Origin: DAIDKA01 sp035503515
GTDB taxonomy: Bacteria > Pseudomonadota > Gammaproteobacteria > Steroidobacterales > Steroidobacteraceae
Assembly (NCBI GenBank): GCA_035503515.1
Contig: DATJTJ010000036.1
Coordinates: forward strand, 1 to 64,000
DNA: 64,000 nt
Reading direction: 5' to 3'
The notes below the pieces were generated by a model. The model worked only from the letters and a program-made list of their open reading frames with translations. It ran no database searches and had not been told where the DNA came from. Position numbers and translations under genes: made by a program. This document shows positions 8,439 to 16,850 of the stretch, in pieces. Each line of letters opens with the position of its first letter. Position 1 is the first letter of the stretch.

Positions 8439-11199
8439 CCCCATAGCGCGCACATCGCGGAGAGTCATTCTGAAACGCCAGCAGATCCATTTCCCGCCCA
8501 AGCACGAGGCCCTGCGCGAGGACGTGCATGCCCTGGGCGACCTCATCGGCAACATGCTGCGCGAGCAGGGCGGCCCGACGCTGCTGGCGACGGTGGAGGA
8601 GGATCGCGTCACGGCCATCAATCGCCGCGAAGGTGACAGCGCGGCGGGCGGGGAACTGGCGGCGCGCGTCCGCGGCCGGCTGCCCGCGCAGGCCCGTGAC
8701 CTGGTGCGGGCATTCTCGGCCTGGTTCCAGGCCGTGAACCTCGCGGAGAAGGTGCACCGGATCCGGCGCCGCCGCGAGTACTTCCTGAAGGACAGCGGCC
8801 GGCCGCAGCCGGGCGGCATCGAGGATGCCCTCGGTGCGCTGAAGGCGGCGGGCGCCACCCTCGACGACATCCTCGCCATCCTGCCGCAACTGCAGATCCA
8901 GCCGGTGTTCACCGCGCATCCCACCGAATCGACCCGCCGCACCATGCTGCGCAAGCAGCAGCGCGTCGCGCAGCTGCTGCTCGACCGGCTCGATCCGACC
9001 CTGACGCCGGGGGAGTCGCGCGCCGTGTGGAACCGGGTGCGCGCCGAGATCACCGCGGCCTGGCAGACGGAGGATCATCCGCGCGAGCGCCTGACGGTGG
9101 CCGACGAGCGCGAGCACGTGCTGTTCTACCTGGGCGAAGTGCTGTACCGGGTGGTGCCGGACTTCTACGAGGAGGTGGCGGAGGCCCTGGAGAAACTCTA
9201 CGGCGTGAATTCCGAGGCGCTGGAGCTGCCGCGCATCATCGGCTTCGGCACCTGGGTCGGCGGGGACATGGACGGCAATCCGGACGTCAACGGCAAGACC
9301 ATCCGTGAGACCCTCGACCGGCAGCACCGCGTGATCCTCAACGCCTACTTCGAGGAATGCCAGACGCTTGCGCAGGAGCTGTCGCAAAGCGCCAGCCGCA
9401 TCGACGTTTCCTCCGCCCTGGCCAAGCGCATCGAGCATTACAGCACCCTGGTACCCGGGTCCCGCTCGATCACTCCGGCGCGACACGACCGCATGCCCTA
9501 CCGGGTGTTCCTGGCGCAGCTGGGCACGCGGCTGCGCAATGCGGTGGAGGGCCGCCCGAACGGCTACGAGCAGGCGCGCGAATTCGAGGCCGACATCCGC
9601 CTCATCGCCGACAGCCTGCGCGCCAACAAGGGCTGGAACGCCGGACACCACTCGGTGCAGCGCCTGCTGCGGCGGGTGCAGACCTTCGGCTTTCATCTGG
9701 CCACCCTCGACGTACGCCAGCACACCAGCGTGCACCAGCAGGTGATCGCGCAGGGCACGGGCGATCCGCACTGGCCGCAGCGCGATCCCGGGGAGCGTCA
9801 GGCGCTGCTCAGCGATGCGCTGGCGCGCGACATGGGTCCGCGCACGGAGCTGGACCCGCAGGGACGGCGCAGCCGCGGCGTGTTCGAGGCGATGGTGCAG
9901 GGCCGGCACCGCTATGGCCCCGACGCCATCGGTTATTACATCGTCAGCGGCGTGCGCGGCATCGATGACGTGCTGGCGGTGCTGCTGCTGGCGCGCTGGG
10001 CCGAGGCCTGGGACAAGCGCACGGGTGAGGCCGCCGTGGACGTGGCTCCCATGTTCGAGGACCTGGCGACGCTCGAGCGCGGCGCCGGGCTGATGCAGCT
10101 GCTGCTCGCGGATCCCACCTACCAGCGGCATCTCGCCGCGCGCGGCGGTCGCCAGGGCGTGGTACTGGGCCAGGCCGACATCAGCAAGGAGGGCGGGATC
10201 TGCAATGCGCGCTATGCCATCCACCGGGCCCAGGCGACGCTCACCGCCGCGCTGCGCGGCGCGGTGGCCCACCCGGTGATCGTGCATGCGCGCGGTGGCA
10301 GCGTGGCCCTGGGCGGCGGCCGCATCGATGCGCTGGTGCGCTCGGCGCCCGCCGCCGCGACCAACCCGGTGCTGCGGATCACCGAACAGGGAGAAGTGGT
10401 CAATCAAAGTTATGGGCTGCGCCCGATCGCCATGCGCACGCTGGAGCGGGCCTTCAGCGCGCTCGCCATTGCCTCGGGCCTCGCCCGCCGCGGCCTCACC
10501 GCCGAGGTGCCCCAGGCCCACCAGGCCTGCGCGGCCGCCGTGGCGCAGGCGAGTCTCGAGGCCTACCGCCGTCTGGTGTTCGGGGAAGCGGATTTCGGGG
10601 ACTATTTCCGCCAGGTCACGCCCATCGACGTGATCGAACGCATGCAGATCGGCTCCCGCGCCGCCTACCGGGACGCCGTCGCGACCCTCGAGTCGCTGCG
10701 GCCCGTGCCGTGGGCATTCGCCTGGATCCAGTCACGGCACATGCTGCCCGGGTGGTACGGCGCTGGCGCAGGGCTGGATGCGGCGATCGGCGCCCAGGGC
10801 CTGCAGGCGGTGCAGGCGGCCTATGCGCAGTGGCCGTTCCTGCGTAATCTGCTGGATGACGTCGAGGCCATGCTGGCACGGGCCGATCTGGAGATCTCCT
10901 ATGCCTACCAGGAACTGGTGGATGAACCCCTGCGGCGACATTTCGATGCCATCCGCGCCGAGTACGAACTGGCGCGCCGGCACGTCCTGGCGGTCAAGGG
11001 GTACGCCGCGCTGCTGGACGGGGAGGCGCAGCTGCAGCGCTCCATCCAGCTGCGCAATCCCTACGTGGACCCCATGAATCTGATGCAGGTGGACCTGCTG
11101 CGGCGCTGGCGCGCGACCGGGCGCCAGGACCGCGACCTGTTTGAGGCGCTGCTCGCGAGCATCAGCGGCATAGCGCAGGGCCTGCAGAGCACCGGTTGA
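8410..11199 (+). CDS. ppc: Phosphoenolpyruvate carboxylase
   Basis: Makes oxaloacetate from PEP and bicarbonate to refill the TCA cycle; cytoplasmic homotetramer. Recognisable signatures are VFTAHPTEST (catalytic His at residue 170 counted from the ATG), GGDMDGNPDVNGKT, and GFHLATLDVRQHTSVH. The length of about 910-929 residues is normal. The start is uncertain: ATG 8410 overlaps the antiporter gene by 29 bases and has no clear ribosome site, whereas a GGAGAG at 8459-8464 stands five bases before an in-frame CTG at 8470, just ahead of the region I would expect to be conserved. A non-ATG start at 8470 is a real possibility. Confidence 0.95.
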   Translation: MPRACCSRASPIARTSRRVILKRQQIHFPPKHEALREDVHALGDLIGNMLREQGGPTLLATVEEDRVTAINRREGDSAAGGELAARVRGRLPAQARDLVRAFSAWFQAVNLAEKVHRIRRRREYFLKDSGRPQPGGIEDALGALKAAGATLDDILAILPQLQIQPVFTAHPTESTRRTMLRKQQRVAQLLLDRLDPTLTPGESRAVWNRVRAEITAAWQTEDHPRERLTVADEREHVLFYLGEVLYRVVPDFYEEVAEALEKLYGVNSEALELPRIIGFGTWVGGDMDGNPDVNGKTIRETLDRQHRVILNAYFEECQTLAQELSQSASRIDVSSALAKRIEHYSTLVPGSRSITPARHDRMPYRVFLAQLGTRLRNAVEGRPNGYEQAREFEADIRLIADSLRANKGWNAGHHSVQRLLRRVQTFGFHLATLDVRQHTSVHQQVIAQGTGDPHWPQRDPGERQALLSDALARDMGPRTELDPQGRRSRGVFEAMVQGRHRYGPDAIGYYIVSGVRGIDDVLAVLLLARWAEAWDKRTGEAAVDVAPMFEDLATLERGAGLMQLLLADPTYQRHLAARGGRQGVVLGQADISKEGGICNARYAIHRAQATLTAALRGAVAHPVIVHARGGSVALGGGRIDALVRSAPAAATNPVLRITEQGEVVNQSYGLRPIAMRTLERAFSALAIASGLARRGLTAEVPQAHQACAAAVAQASLEAYRRLVFGEADFGDYFRQVTPIDVIERMQIGSRAAYRDAVATLESLRPVPWAFAWIQSRHMLPGWYGAGAGLDAAIGAQGLQAVQAAYAQWPFLRNLLDDVEAMLARADLEISYAYQELVDEPLRRHFDAIRAEYELARRHVLAVKGYAALLDGEAQLQRSIQLRNPYVDPMNLMQVDLLRRWRATGRQDRDLFEALLASISGIAQGLQSTG

Positions 11200-11203
11200 A
11201 CTC

Positions 11204-11695
11204 ATGCCAGCCGCTGCATTGAGCATCCGTCCCGTACGCGAGCCCGAGGTCGATCTGGTGCTCGCCTTCATCCGCGAACTGGCGCAGTACGAACGGCTCG
11301 CGGATCAGGTGAGCGCCACTCCCGAGGCGATCGCGCGGGCGTTGTTCGGTCCGCGACCCTGCGCCGAGGCGGTGTTCGGCTGCATCGACGGCGAGCCCTG
11401 TGGCTTCGCGCTGTTCTTCCACAACTTCTCGACCTTCCTCGGCAAGCCCGGACTGTACCTCGAGGACCTGTACGTGCGTCCGGCGGCGCGGGGCCGCGGG
11501 CTCGCAAGCCACATGCTGGCGTGGCTGGCCCGGCTCGCCCTGGAGCGCGGCTGTGGCCGTTTCGAATGGGCGGTGCTCGACTGGAACGAACCCGCGCTGC
11601 GGGTCTATCGCGGGCTGGGCGCGCGCGCCGCGGACGACTGGACCATCTACCGGCTCAGCGGCGCGGCCCTGGCGGATCTTGCGGCGAAGGCCTGA
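11204..11695 (+). CDS. GNAT-family N-acetyltransferase, spermidine/diamine acetyltransferase-like
   Basis: A 163-residue GNAT protein starting 4 bases after ppc. The acetyl-CoA site motif is seen in LEDLYVRPAARGRGLASHML, and the stretch FFHNFSTFLGKPGLYLEDLY together with the N-terminal YERLA resembles the spermidine/spermine (SSAT-like) branch. It would transfer acetyl from acetyl-CoA to a small amine, but the true substrate could also be an amino acid such as thialysine. Cytoplasmic, probably co-transcribed with ppc. Confidence 0.88.
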   Translation: MPAAALSIRPVREPEVDLVLAFIRELAQYERLADQVSATPEAIARALFGPRPCAEAVFGCIDGEPCGFALFFHNFSTFLGKPGLYLEDLYVRPAARGRGLASHMLAWLARLALERGCGRFEWAVLDWNEPALRVYRGLGARAADDWTIYRLSGAALADLAAKA

Positions 11696-11718
11696 AGCAC
11701 GACATCGCGCGAGAAAAT

Positions 11719-11742
11719 GGCGGGCCGGTTCGACGGCCCGCC
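11719..11742 (+). terminator. GC-rich hairpin after the GNAT gene
   Basis: Nine-base perfect arms (GGCGGGCCG and CGGCCCGCC) enclose a six-base loop, 23 bases after the GNAT stop. There is no following T-run on the plus strand, so it is a transcript-end or mRNA-stabilising hairpin rather than a classical intrinsic terminator. Confidence 0.5.
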
Positions 11743-11958
11743 TAATCGGGGGGTCAACCGGCAGCTACTTTGCAATTGACATGCCACACGCTCCGGCGCA
11801 TCCGCGGCAGCGGCGCGAGGGAAGCGGTGCACGTCTGTAGGCAAAACTGCCACTCGTTTGTAAGTCTGCGCCTGCAGCCGCTGCGCCCAGATGCCGCTTT
11901 GTGGCCCTGCTGCGACGCTATCATGCGGCGGCTGCTCACATTTTTTCCAGCTGTGGGG

Positions 11959-11996
11959 CTGCTGTAAGAAATACAGCAGTTGCAAAATCTACTGTA
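11959..11996 (+). promoter_or_regulatory. Three related half-sites upstream of the NtrC-family gene (candidate operators)
   Basis: CTGCTGTA (11959-11966) and TACAGCAG (11972-11979) form a perfect inverted repeat with a 5-base gap. A third half, CTACTGTA (11989-11996), is inverted relative to the second with one mismatch and a 9-base gap. The middle half can thus pair with either side. The spacing suits a dimeric regulator binding in two overlapping ways, perhaps the product of the gene that starts at 12031. The regulator is not known. Confidence 0.4.
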
Positions 11997-12030
11997 ATTA
12001 ACGGCTGCGCTTCCGTGATAGTCTGCAAAT

Positions 12031-13452
12031 ATGCCCCACGCGCTCATAGTCGACGACGACCCGGACATGGTCGGCTGGCTGCAGGAAGTGGTGCGGCTCG
12101 AGGGCTTCACCTCCAGCGCCGCCCAGACCCTGCAGGCCGCCCGCGAACAGCTGAGCAGCAAGCGCCCGGACGTGGTCCTGACGGACCTGCGGCTGCCGGA
12201 CGGGGAAGGCATCGAACTCGCCCGGGACATGCCGCCGGCGGATGCTCCTGAACTGATCGTCGTCACCGGGCATGCCACGGTCGACAGCGCCATTGCCGCG
12301 CTGCGTGCGGGCGCCACCGACTATCTGGTCAAGCCGGCCGAACTCGACCGCGTGCAGGCGGTGCTGCGCCATGCGCGCAAGACCGCCGCGCTGCGCAGCG
12401 AAATCGGTGCATTGCGGCATGAGCTGCGACGGCTCGGTCGGTTCGGACGGCTGCTGGGCAGTGCTCCGGCCATGCAGCTGCTGTACGACCAGCTCGGGCG
12501 GGTCGCGCCGACCTCGGCGACCGTGCTGCTGCTGGGGGAGAGTGGCACCGGCAAGGAACTGGCCGCCCTGACGTTGCACGAACTCAGCCGCCGTCGCGAA
12601 GCACCCTTCCTGCCGCTCAACTGCGGCGCCGTGTCGGCACAGCTCATCGAGAGTGAACTGTTCGGCCACGAGCGGGGCAGCTTCACGGGCGCCGACCGGC
12701 AACACAAGGGATTCTTCGAACGGGCCCACGGTGGCACGGTGTTCCTCGACGAGGTCACCGAAATGCCGATGGAGCTGCAGGTGAAGTTGCTGCGGGTACT
12801 GGAGACCGGCAGCTTCAGTCGCGTGGGCGGCATCACGCCCATCGTCTGCGACGTGCGCATCATCGCCGCGAGCAACCGGGAGCCCGAACGGGCGCTCGGC
12901 GAGGGCAAGCTGCGCGAAGACCTGTTTCACCGGCTCAACGTATTTCCGATCCGGCTGCCGCCGCTGCGCCAGCGCGGCGCGGACCTGGAACTGCTGGCGC
13001 GCCACTTCCTGGCGGAGCTCAATCGCGTCGAAGGCACGGCCAAGACCTTCTCGGCGGACAGTCTGGCCAAACTCTATCAGTACGGCTGGCCCGGGAACGT
13101 GCGCGAGTTGCGCAACCACGTGCAGCGCGCCTACATCATGGCCGACGACGTGGTCGAATGCGGGCCGCCGCTGCCCATCGCTCCGGCCGCATCCGACGAT
13201 GGCGCGACCGTGACCATCCGCGTCGGGACGCCGCTCGAGGAAGTGGAGCGCCGCGTGACGCTCGCGACGCTTGCCCAATGCGGGCAGGTCAAGCGCAAGG
13301 CCGCGGACATCCTCGGGGTCAGCCTGAAGACCCTGTACAACCGCCTGGAGGCCTATAACGGCCGCGCCGTGGAATCCGAGGCCGCGGAGACGGCCGCCGT
13401 GACGCTGCCTGCAGGCGCCGAGCGGCTGCCGGAAGAGGATCGCTGGAGCTAG
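12031..13452 (+). CDS. Sigma-54-dependent response regulator, NtrC family
   Basis: The 473-residue protein has a receiver domain (residues 1-120; acidic pocket DDD at 8-10, phospho-acceptor Asp52 in VLTDLRLPDG, Lys101), an AAA+ ATPase domain with Walker A GESGTGKE at 169-176 and Walker B VFLDEV at 237-242, and a C-terminal Fis-type helix-turn-helix (KRKAADILGVSLKTLYNRL). The sigma-54 contact loop reads GSFTGA (216-221) rather than GAFTGA, a known tolerated variant. It should open sigma-54 promoters when phosphorylated. No sensor kinase gene is adjacent, so it is an orphan. No Shine-Dalgarno is visible before the ATG. Its stop shares the CTAG at 13449-13452 with the convergent gene. Confidence 0.94.
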   Translation: MPHALIVDDDPDMVGWLQEVVRLEGFTSSAAQTLQAAREQLSSKRPDVVLTDLRLPDGEGIELARDMPPADAPELIVVTGHATVDSAIAALRAGATDYLVKPAELDRVQAVLRHARKTAALRSEIGALRHELRRLGRFGRLLGSAPAMQLLYDQLGRVAPTSATVLLLGESGTGKELAALTLHELSRRREAPFLPLNCGAVSAQLIESELFGHERGSFTGADRQHKGFFERAHGGTVFLDEVTEMPMELQVKLLRVLETGSFSRVGGITPIVCDVRIIAASNREPERALGEGKLREDLFHRLNVFPIRLPPLRQRGADLELLARHFLAELNRVEGTAKTFSADSLAKLYQYGWPGNVRELRNHVQRAYIMADDVVECGPPLPIAPAASDDGATVTIRVGTPLEEVERRVTLATLAQCGQVKRKAADILGVSLKTLYNRLEAYNGRAVESEAAETAAVTLPAGAERLPEEDRWS

Positions 13453-13709
13453 CCCAGCCGGCCGCGCAGCAGTCGCATCAGCACGGCGGTAATCACGTAG
13501 CGGGCGGTCGGGCCGCTGAGCACGCCGCCTGCCATCTTGGCCGCATCCATGACCCAGGTCAGGGTCCGTCGCTGCTGCCACTGCCCGAGGGTCGCCGCGA
13601 GCGTCGTGCGCTGAACCGCGGCCTCCATTTCCAGCACCTGCAATCGCTGCTCGATCACCACCGAGCGCGGCAGGTGAGCAGGCGAGCCGGCGGTCAGGGG
13701 CTCAGTCAT
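13449..13709 (-). CDS. Small YqjK-like protein
   Basis: Start chosen at ATG 13709 (MTEPLTAGSP), which overlaps the end of the upstream holin-like gene by 8 bases. The 86-residue product has a charged helical N-terminal half and a more hydrophobic C-terminal half (GPTARYVITAVLMRLL). Position and size match yqjK in the enterobacterial yqjD-yqjE-yqjK group, though sequence similarity cannot be proven by eye. Function of the family is poorly known. Confidence 0.6.
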   Translation of the reverse strand: MTEPLTAGSPAHLPRSVVIEQRLQVLEMEAAVQRTTLAATLGQWQQRRTLTWVMDAAKMAGGVLSGPTARYVITAVLMRLLRGRLG

Positions 13710-14091
13710 GCTCGCCTTCGGCGAATTCTTCCAGCGCCCGGGCATCCTTGCGCAACTGCTCCGCCAGCCGCGTGAACAGCCGCTCGCGGATCGACACCCG
13801 CTTGAGCACCTGCCACGTCATGAGACTGGTGAAGGTGAACAGCACGCACAGGATCCCGAGGATCCACAGACCCACCTCGCGGGGAAACATCACCGCGATC
13901 CACAGCACCAGGGAGGTGCCCGCCAGCCACGCCGAGATGATGCACACCGCCGCCAGCCGCAGCTCCCGGCCGAGCGCCGCCACTTCCTGTTCGACGGCGA
14001 GACCGATCATCTCCAGCCGCGTCTGGCCCATCGCCAGGATCTGCCGCAGCAGCGATTTGGTCCGCTCGGCTAAGGTGGGCGAGCCTGCCAT
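13702..14091 (-). CDS. Phage holin-superfamily-III / YqjE-like membrane protein
   Basis: The 129-residue product starts at ATG 14091, which shares one base with the upstream stop (TGATG); an in-frame TTG at 14094 is the alternative. Two adjacent membrane segments (about residues 46-70 and 75-100) follow an amphipathic N-terminal helix. This is the layout of the YqjE/'phage holin' family found next to DUF883 genes in many Proteobacteria; despite the name these are not phage lysis genes. Probably an inner-membrane partner of the YqjD-like protein. Confidence 0.8.
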   Translation of the reverse strand: MAGSPTLAERTKSLLRQILAMGQTRLEMIGLAVEQEVAALGRELRLAAVCIISAWLAGTSLVLWIAVMFPREVGLWILGILCVLFTFTSLMTWQVLKRVSIRERLFTRLAEQLRKDARALEEFAEGEHD

Positions 14092-14438
14092 CAAACGTAG
14101 GGTTCCGGATCGTCCGCCTCGGCCGACGGATAGGTGCGCATGATCAGCGCGCCCACGATCAGGCCGATGCCCGCGCCGATCGCCAGCGCCGCCCAGGGGT
14201 TGCTGCGTACCCAGGATTCGGTGGCGGCGGCGGCCCGGCGGCCGCGCTGGCGCGCCTCCTGTTCCAGGTCGGCGAGCTTCTCGCGTGCCGCCCCGATGGT
14301 CTGGTTGACCCGGTCCTTGAGGTCCCCAAGCGTCGCGTTGTCGGCGCCGGCCGCGCGCATGAGCTGCTCCGCCTGCTCGATGATCCGCCGCAGTTCAGCG
14401 GCCATGGCATCCGTGGTGCCCGTGTCCTGGTCGATCAT
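14091..14438 (-). CDS. YqjD/ElaB-like (DUF883) C-tail-anchored inner-membrane protein
   Basis: Start set at ATG 14438 because GAGGAG lies 8 bases upstream; the frame is open further to a TTG at 14462. The 115-residue product has a long charged helix (ELRRIIEQAEQLMRAAG, then DRVNQTIGAAREKLADL) and one C-terminal membrane anchor (NPWAALAIGAGIGLIVGALI). In Escherichia coli YqjD and ElaB are stationary-phase proteins that anchor ribosomes to the membrane; here that role is inferred from the family. First gene of a three-gene overlapping unit. Confidence 0.85.
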   Translation of the reverse strand: MIDQDTGTTDAMAAELRRIIEQAEQLMRAAGADNATLGDLKDRVNQTIGAAREKLADLEQEARQRGRRAAAATESWVRSNPWAALAIGAGIGLIVGALIMRTYPSAEADDPEPYV

Positions 14439-14484
14439 GCCGATGCTCCTCGCATTGTCCAATCACCTTGCAAGTATGGGGCCG

Positions 14485-15030
14485 TCAGTGGCCGCCAAAG
14501 CTGACCAGCGATACCGTCTTCAAACCCGCCTGCTCCAGCCGGGCCGTCCCGCCGAGCTCGGGCAGGTCGATGACGAAGGCGGCGCCGACCACGGTCGCAT
14601 CCAGCGACTGCAGCAGCCGGATCCCGGCGGCGGCGCTGCCCCCCGTCGCGATCAGATCGTCCACCAGCAATACACGGTCTCCGGGTTTGACGCCATCGGC
14701 GTGCATCTCGAGGTGGTCGAAGCCGTATTCCAGGGAGTACTGCACCCCGATGGTGGCATGCGGCAGCTTGCCCTTCTTGCGCAGCGGCACGAATCCGGCC
14801 TGCAGGCGGCAGGCCATCGCACCCCCCAGGATGAAGCCCCGGGCCTCGATGCCGGCGACGTGGGTCACCCCCGCCTCCTGCCAGGGCGCCGTCAGTTCCG
14901 TGAGGGTGATGTCCAGCGCCCGGGCATTGCCCAGGAGCGTCGTGATGTCTCGGAACTGGACCCCGGGGCGGGGGTAGTCGGGAATGGTGCGGATGTACGG
15001 CCGCAGATCCGTGCCAGCTATTTGAGTCAT
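14485..15030 (-). CDS. apt: Adenine phosphoribosyltransferase
   Basis: Converts adenine and PRPP to AMP (purine salvage, cytoplasm). The 181-residue product from ATG 15030 has the PRPP-binding motif VLLVDDLIATGGS (residues about 120-132), the N-terminal DYPRPGVQFRDIT typical of Apt, and GIEARGFILG. An in-frame TTG nine bases upstream is less likely as the start. Divergent from the formate-THF ligase gene with about 106 bases between them. The downstream yqjD-like gene begins 46 bases after its stop. Confidence 0.96.
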   Translation of the reverse strand: MTQIAGTDLRPYIRTIPDYPRPGVQFRDITTLLGNARALDITLTELTAPWQEAGVTHVAGIEARGFILGGAMACRLQAGFVPLRKKGKLPHATIGVQYSLEYGFDHLEMHADGVKPGDRVLLVDDLIATGGSAAAGIRLLQSLDATVVGAAFVIDLPELGGTARLEQAGLKTVSLVSFGGH

Positions 15031-15136
15031 AGATGGCAATGATAATGGATCGCGGGGTCACACCGCCCGCCGCAATGCGCGGCAGCGGTCGTGCTACATT
15101 TACGGCCCTTTTCGCCACACCTGACCGAGAATCTGC

Positions 15137-16819
15137 ATGGCACCTCCAGCTTCCAACATCGAAATTGCCCAACAGGCCAAGATGCGTCCGATCGTCGGAC
15201 TCGCGAAGGAGCGCCTCGGCATTCCCGAGGAATCCCTCGAGCCGTACGGCCGCTTCAAGGCCAAGATTTCCCTCGACTACATCGCCACCCTGAAGGACCG
15301 TCCGCAGGGCAAGCTGATCCTGGTCACGGCGATTTCGCCGACGCCCGCCGGTGAAGGCAAGACCACCACCACCGTGGGTCTGGGCGATGCGCTCAACCGC
15401 ATCGGCAAGAAGACCATCATCTGCCTGCGCGAACCGGCCCTGGGGCCCGTGTTCGGCATGAAGGGCGGCGCCGCCGGCGGCGGCTATTCGCAGGTCGTAC
15501 CGATGGAGGACATCAACCTGCACTTCACGGGCGACTTCGCCGCGATCGCGCTGGCGAACAACCTGCTGGCCGCGCTCATCGACAACCACATCCACCAGGG
15601 CAACCAGCTCGGCTTCGACGTGCGCCGCATCGCGTGGCGTCGCGTGGTGGACTGCAACGACCGCGCGCTGCGCGACATCGTCATCGGCCTGGGCGGACCC
15701 GGCAATGGCTATCCGCGCCAGGACGGCTTCGACATCGTGGTCGCCTCCGAGGTCATGGCCATCTTCTGCCTCGCAACCAGCATCAAGGATCTGAAGGAGC
15801 GTCTCGGCAAGATCGTGGTCGGCTATACGGCGGCGCAGAAGCCGATCCTGGCGCGCGACCTGAACGCCCAGGGCGCCATGACGGCCCTGCTGCGCGATGC
15901 CATGGCGCCGAACCTGGTGCAGACGCTGGAGAACAATCCGGCCTTCATCCACGGCGGCCCGTTCGCGAACATTGCGCACGGCTGCAACTCGGTGATGGCT
16001 ACCCAGACGGCGCTGCGCCTCGCCGACTACGTGGTCACCGAGGCCGGGTTCGGTGCCGACCTCGGCGCCGAGAAGTTCGTCGACATCAAGTGCCGCAAGG
16101 GCGGACTGAAGCCGGCGGCCGCGGTCATCGTCGCCACGGTGCGCGCGCTGAAGTACCACGGCGGCGTGGAAGTCGCGGACGTGGGCAAGGAGAACGTCGC
16201 GGCCCTGGAGAAGGGCATCGTCAACCTCGAGCGCCACATCGACAACGTCCGCAACAACTACGGCCTGCCATGCCTGGTGGCGATCAATCACCGCAGCGAG
16301 GACACCGACGCGGAAGTGAAGGTGCTGATCGAGCGGGCCGGCAGCCGCGGCGCCAAGGTCATCCTCGCGCGCCACTATGCCGAGGGCGGCAAGGGCGCCA
16401 TCGCCGTGGCCGAGGAGGTGGTGAAGATGGCCGAGCAGCCGAGCACCTTCAGGTTCGTCTATGAAGACAGCGAGCCGCTGTGGCAGAAGATGAAGACCAT
16501 CGCGACCAAGATCTATGGTGCCTCCGACATCACCGCCGATGCCAAGGTGCGCAACCAGATCAAGCAGCTGCAGGAAGCCGGGTACGGCAGCTACCCGATC
16601 TGCGTCGCCAAGACGCAGTATTCGTTCTCGACGGATCCGAAGCTGCGCGGCGCCCCTTCCGGCCACGTGGTCACCATCCGCGAGGTGCGCCTCAACGCCG
16701 GCGCCGAGTTCATCGTCATGATCTGCGGCGACATCATGACCATGCCGGGCCTGCCGAAGGTGCCCTCGTCGAATGCCATCGACGTGGACGAGTCCGGGAA
16801 GATCGTCGGTCTGTTCTGA
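15137..16819 (+). CDS. fhs: Formate-tetrahydrofolate ligase
   Basis: Makes 10-formyl-THF from formate, THF and ATP (one-carbon metabolism). The 560-residue length is standard. The P-loop-like motif PTPAGEGKTTT is at residues 69-79, and other family blocks are EPALGPVFGMKGGAAGGGY and TDAEV in the C-terminal half. Starts at ATG 15137 in a region divergent from apt. Pairing of fhs with purine genes fits the need for 10-formyl-THF in purine synthesis. Confidence 0.97.
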   Translation: MAPPASNIEIAQQAKMRPIVGLAKERLGIPEESLEPYGRFKAKISLDYIATLKDRPQGKLILVTAISPTPAGEGKTTTTVGLGDALNRIGKKTIICLREPALGPVFGMKGGAAGGGYSQVVPMEDINLHFTGDFAAIALANNLLAALIDNHIHQGNQLGFDVRRIAWRRVVDCNDRALRDIVIGLGGPGNGYPRQDGFDIVVASEVMAIFCLATSIKDLKERLGKIVVGYTAAQKPILARDLNAQGAMTALLRDAMAPNLVQTLENNPAFIHGGPFANIAHGCNSVMATQTALRLADYVVTEAGFGADLGAEKFVDIKCRKGGLKPAAAVIVATVRALKYHGGVEVADVGKENVAALEKGIVNLERHIDNVRNNYGLPCLVAINHRSEDTDAEVKVLIERAGSRGAKVILARHYAEGGKGAIAVAEEVVKMAEQPSTFRFVYEDSEPLWQKMKTIATKIYGASDITADAKVRNQIKQLQEAGYGSYPICVAKTQYSFSTDPKLRGAPSGHVVTIREVRLNAGAEFIVMICGDIMTMPGLPKVPSSNAIDVDESGKIVGLF

Positions 16820-16850
16820 CGTTCCGACCGTCCGACGGTCCTTGGCGGCG

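Larger units (their letters stand above)
11696..12030 (+). other. Gene-free stretch of 335 bases before the sigma-54 activator
   Basis: I see no convincing gene here. It holds a GC hairpin (11719-11742), a longer inverted repeat (arms 11874-11881 and 11928-11935) followed a few bases later by six T residues at 11941-11946, and three related half-sites at 11959-11996. The segment before the ATG at 12031 has no clear Shine-Dalgarno site. An unannotated small RNA ending near the T-run is possible but unproven. Confidence 0.6.

Noticed and set aside
5841..9053. 1070-codon minus-strand open frame opposite the antiporter and ppc
   Set aside because: Low-complexity His/Arg/Gln composition and no domain; it mirrors well-supported genes on the plus strand.
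11962..11976. LexA-like SOS box CTGT...ACAG
   Set aside because: The gap is seven bases, not the eight needed for a gammaproteobacterial LexA site, and the downstream gene is not an SOS gene.
13702..14091. Phage holin, hence a prophage remnant
   Set aside because: Despite the family name, the gene sits in a yqjD-yqjE-yqjK-like unit and there are no other phage genes, integrase or attachment repeats.
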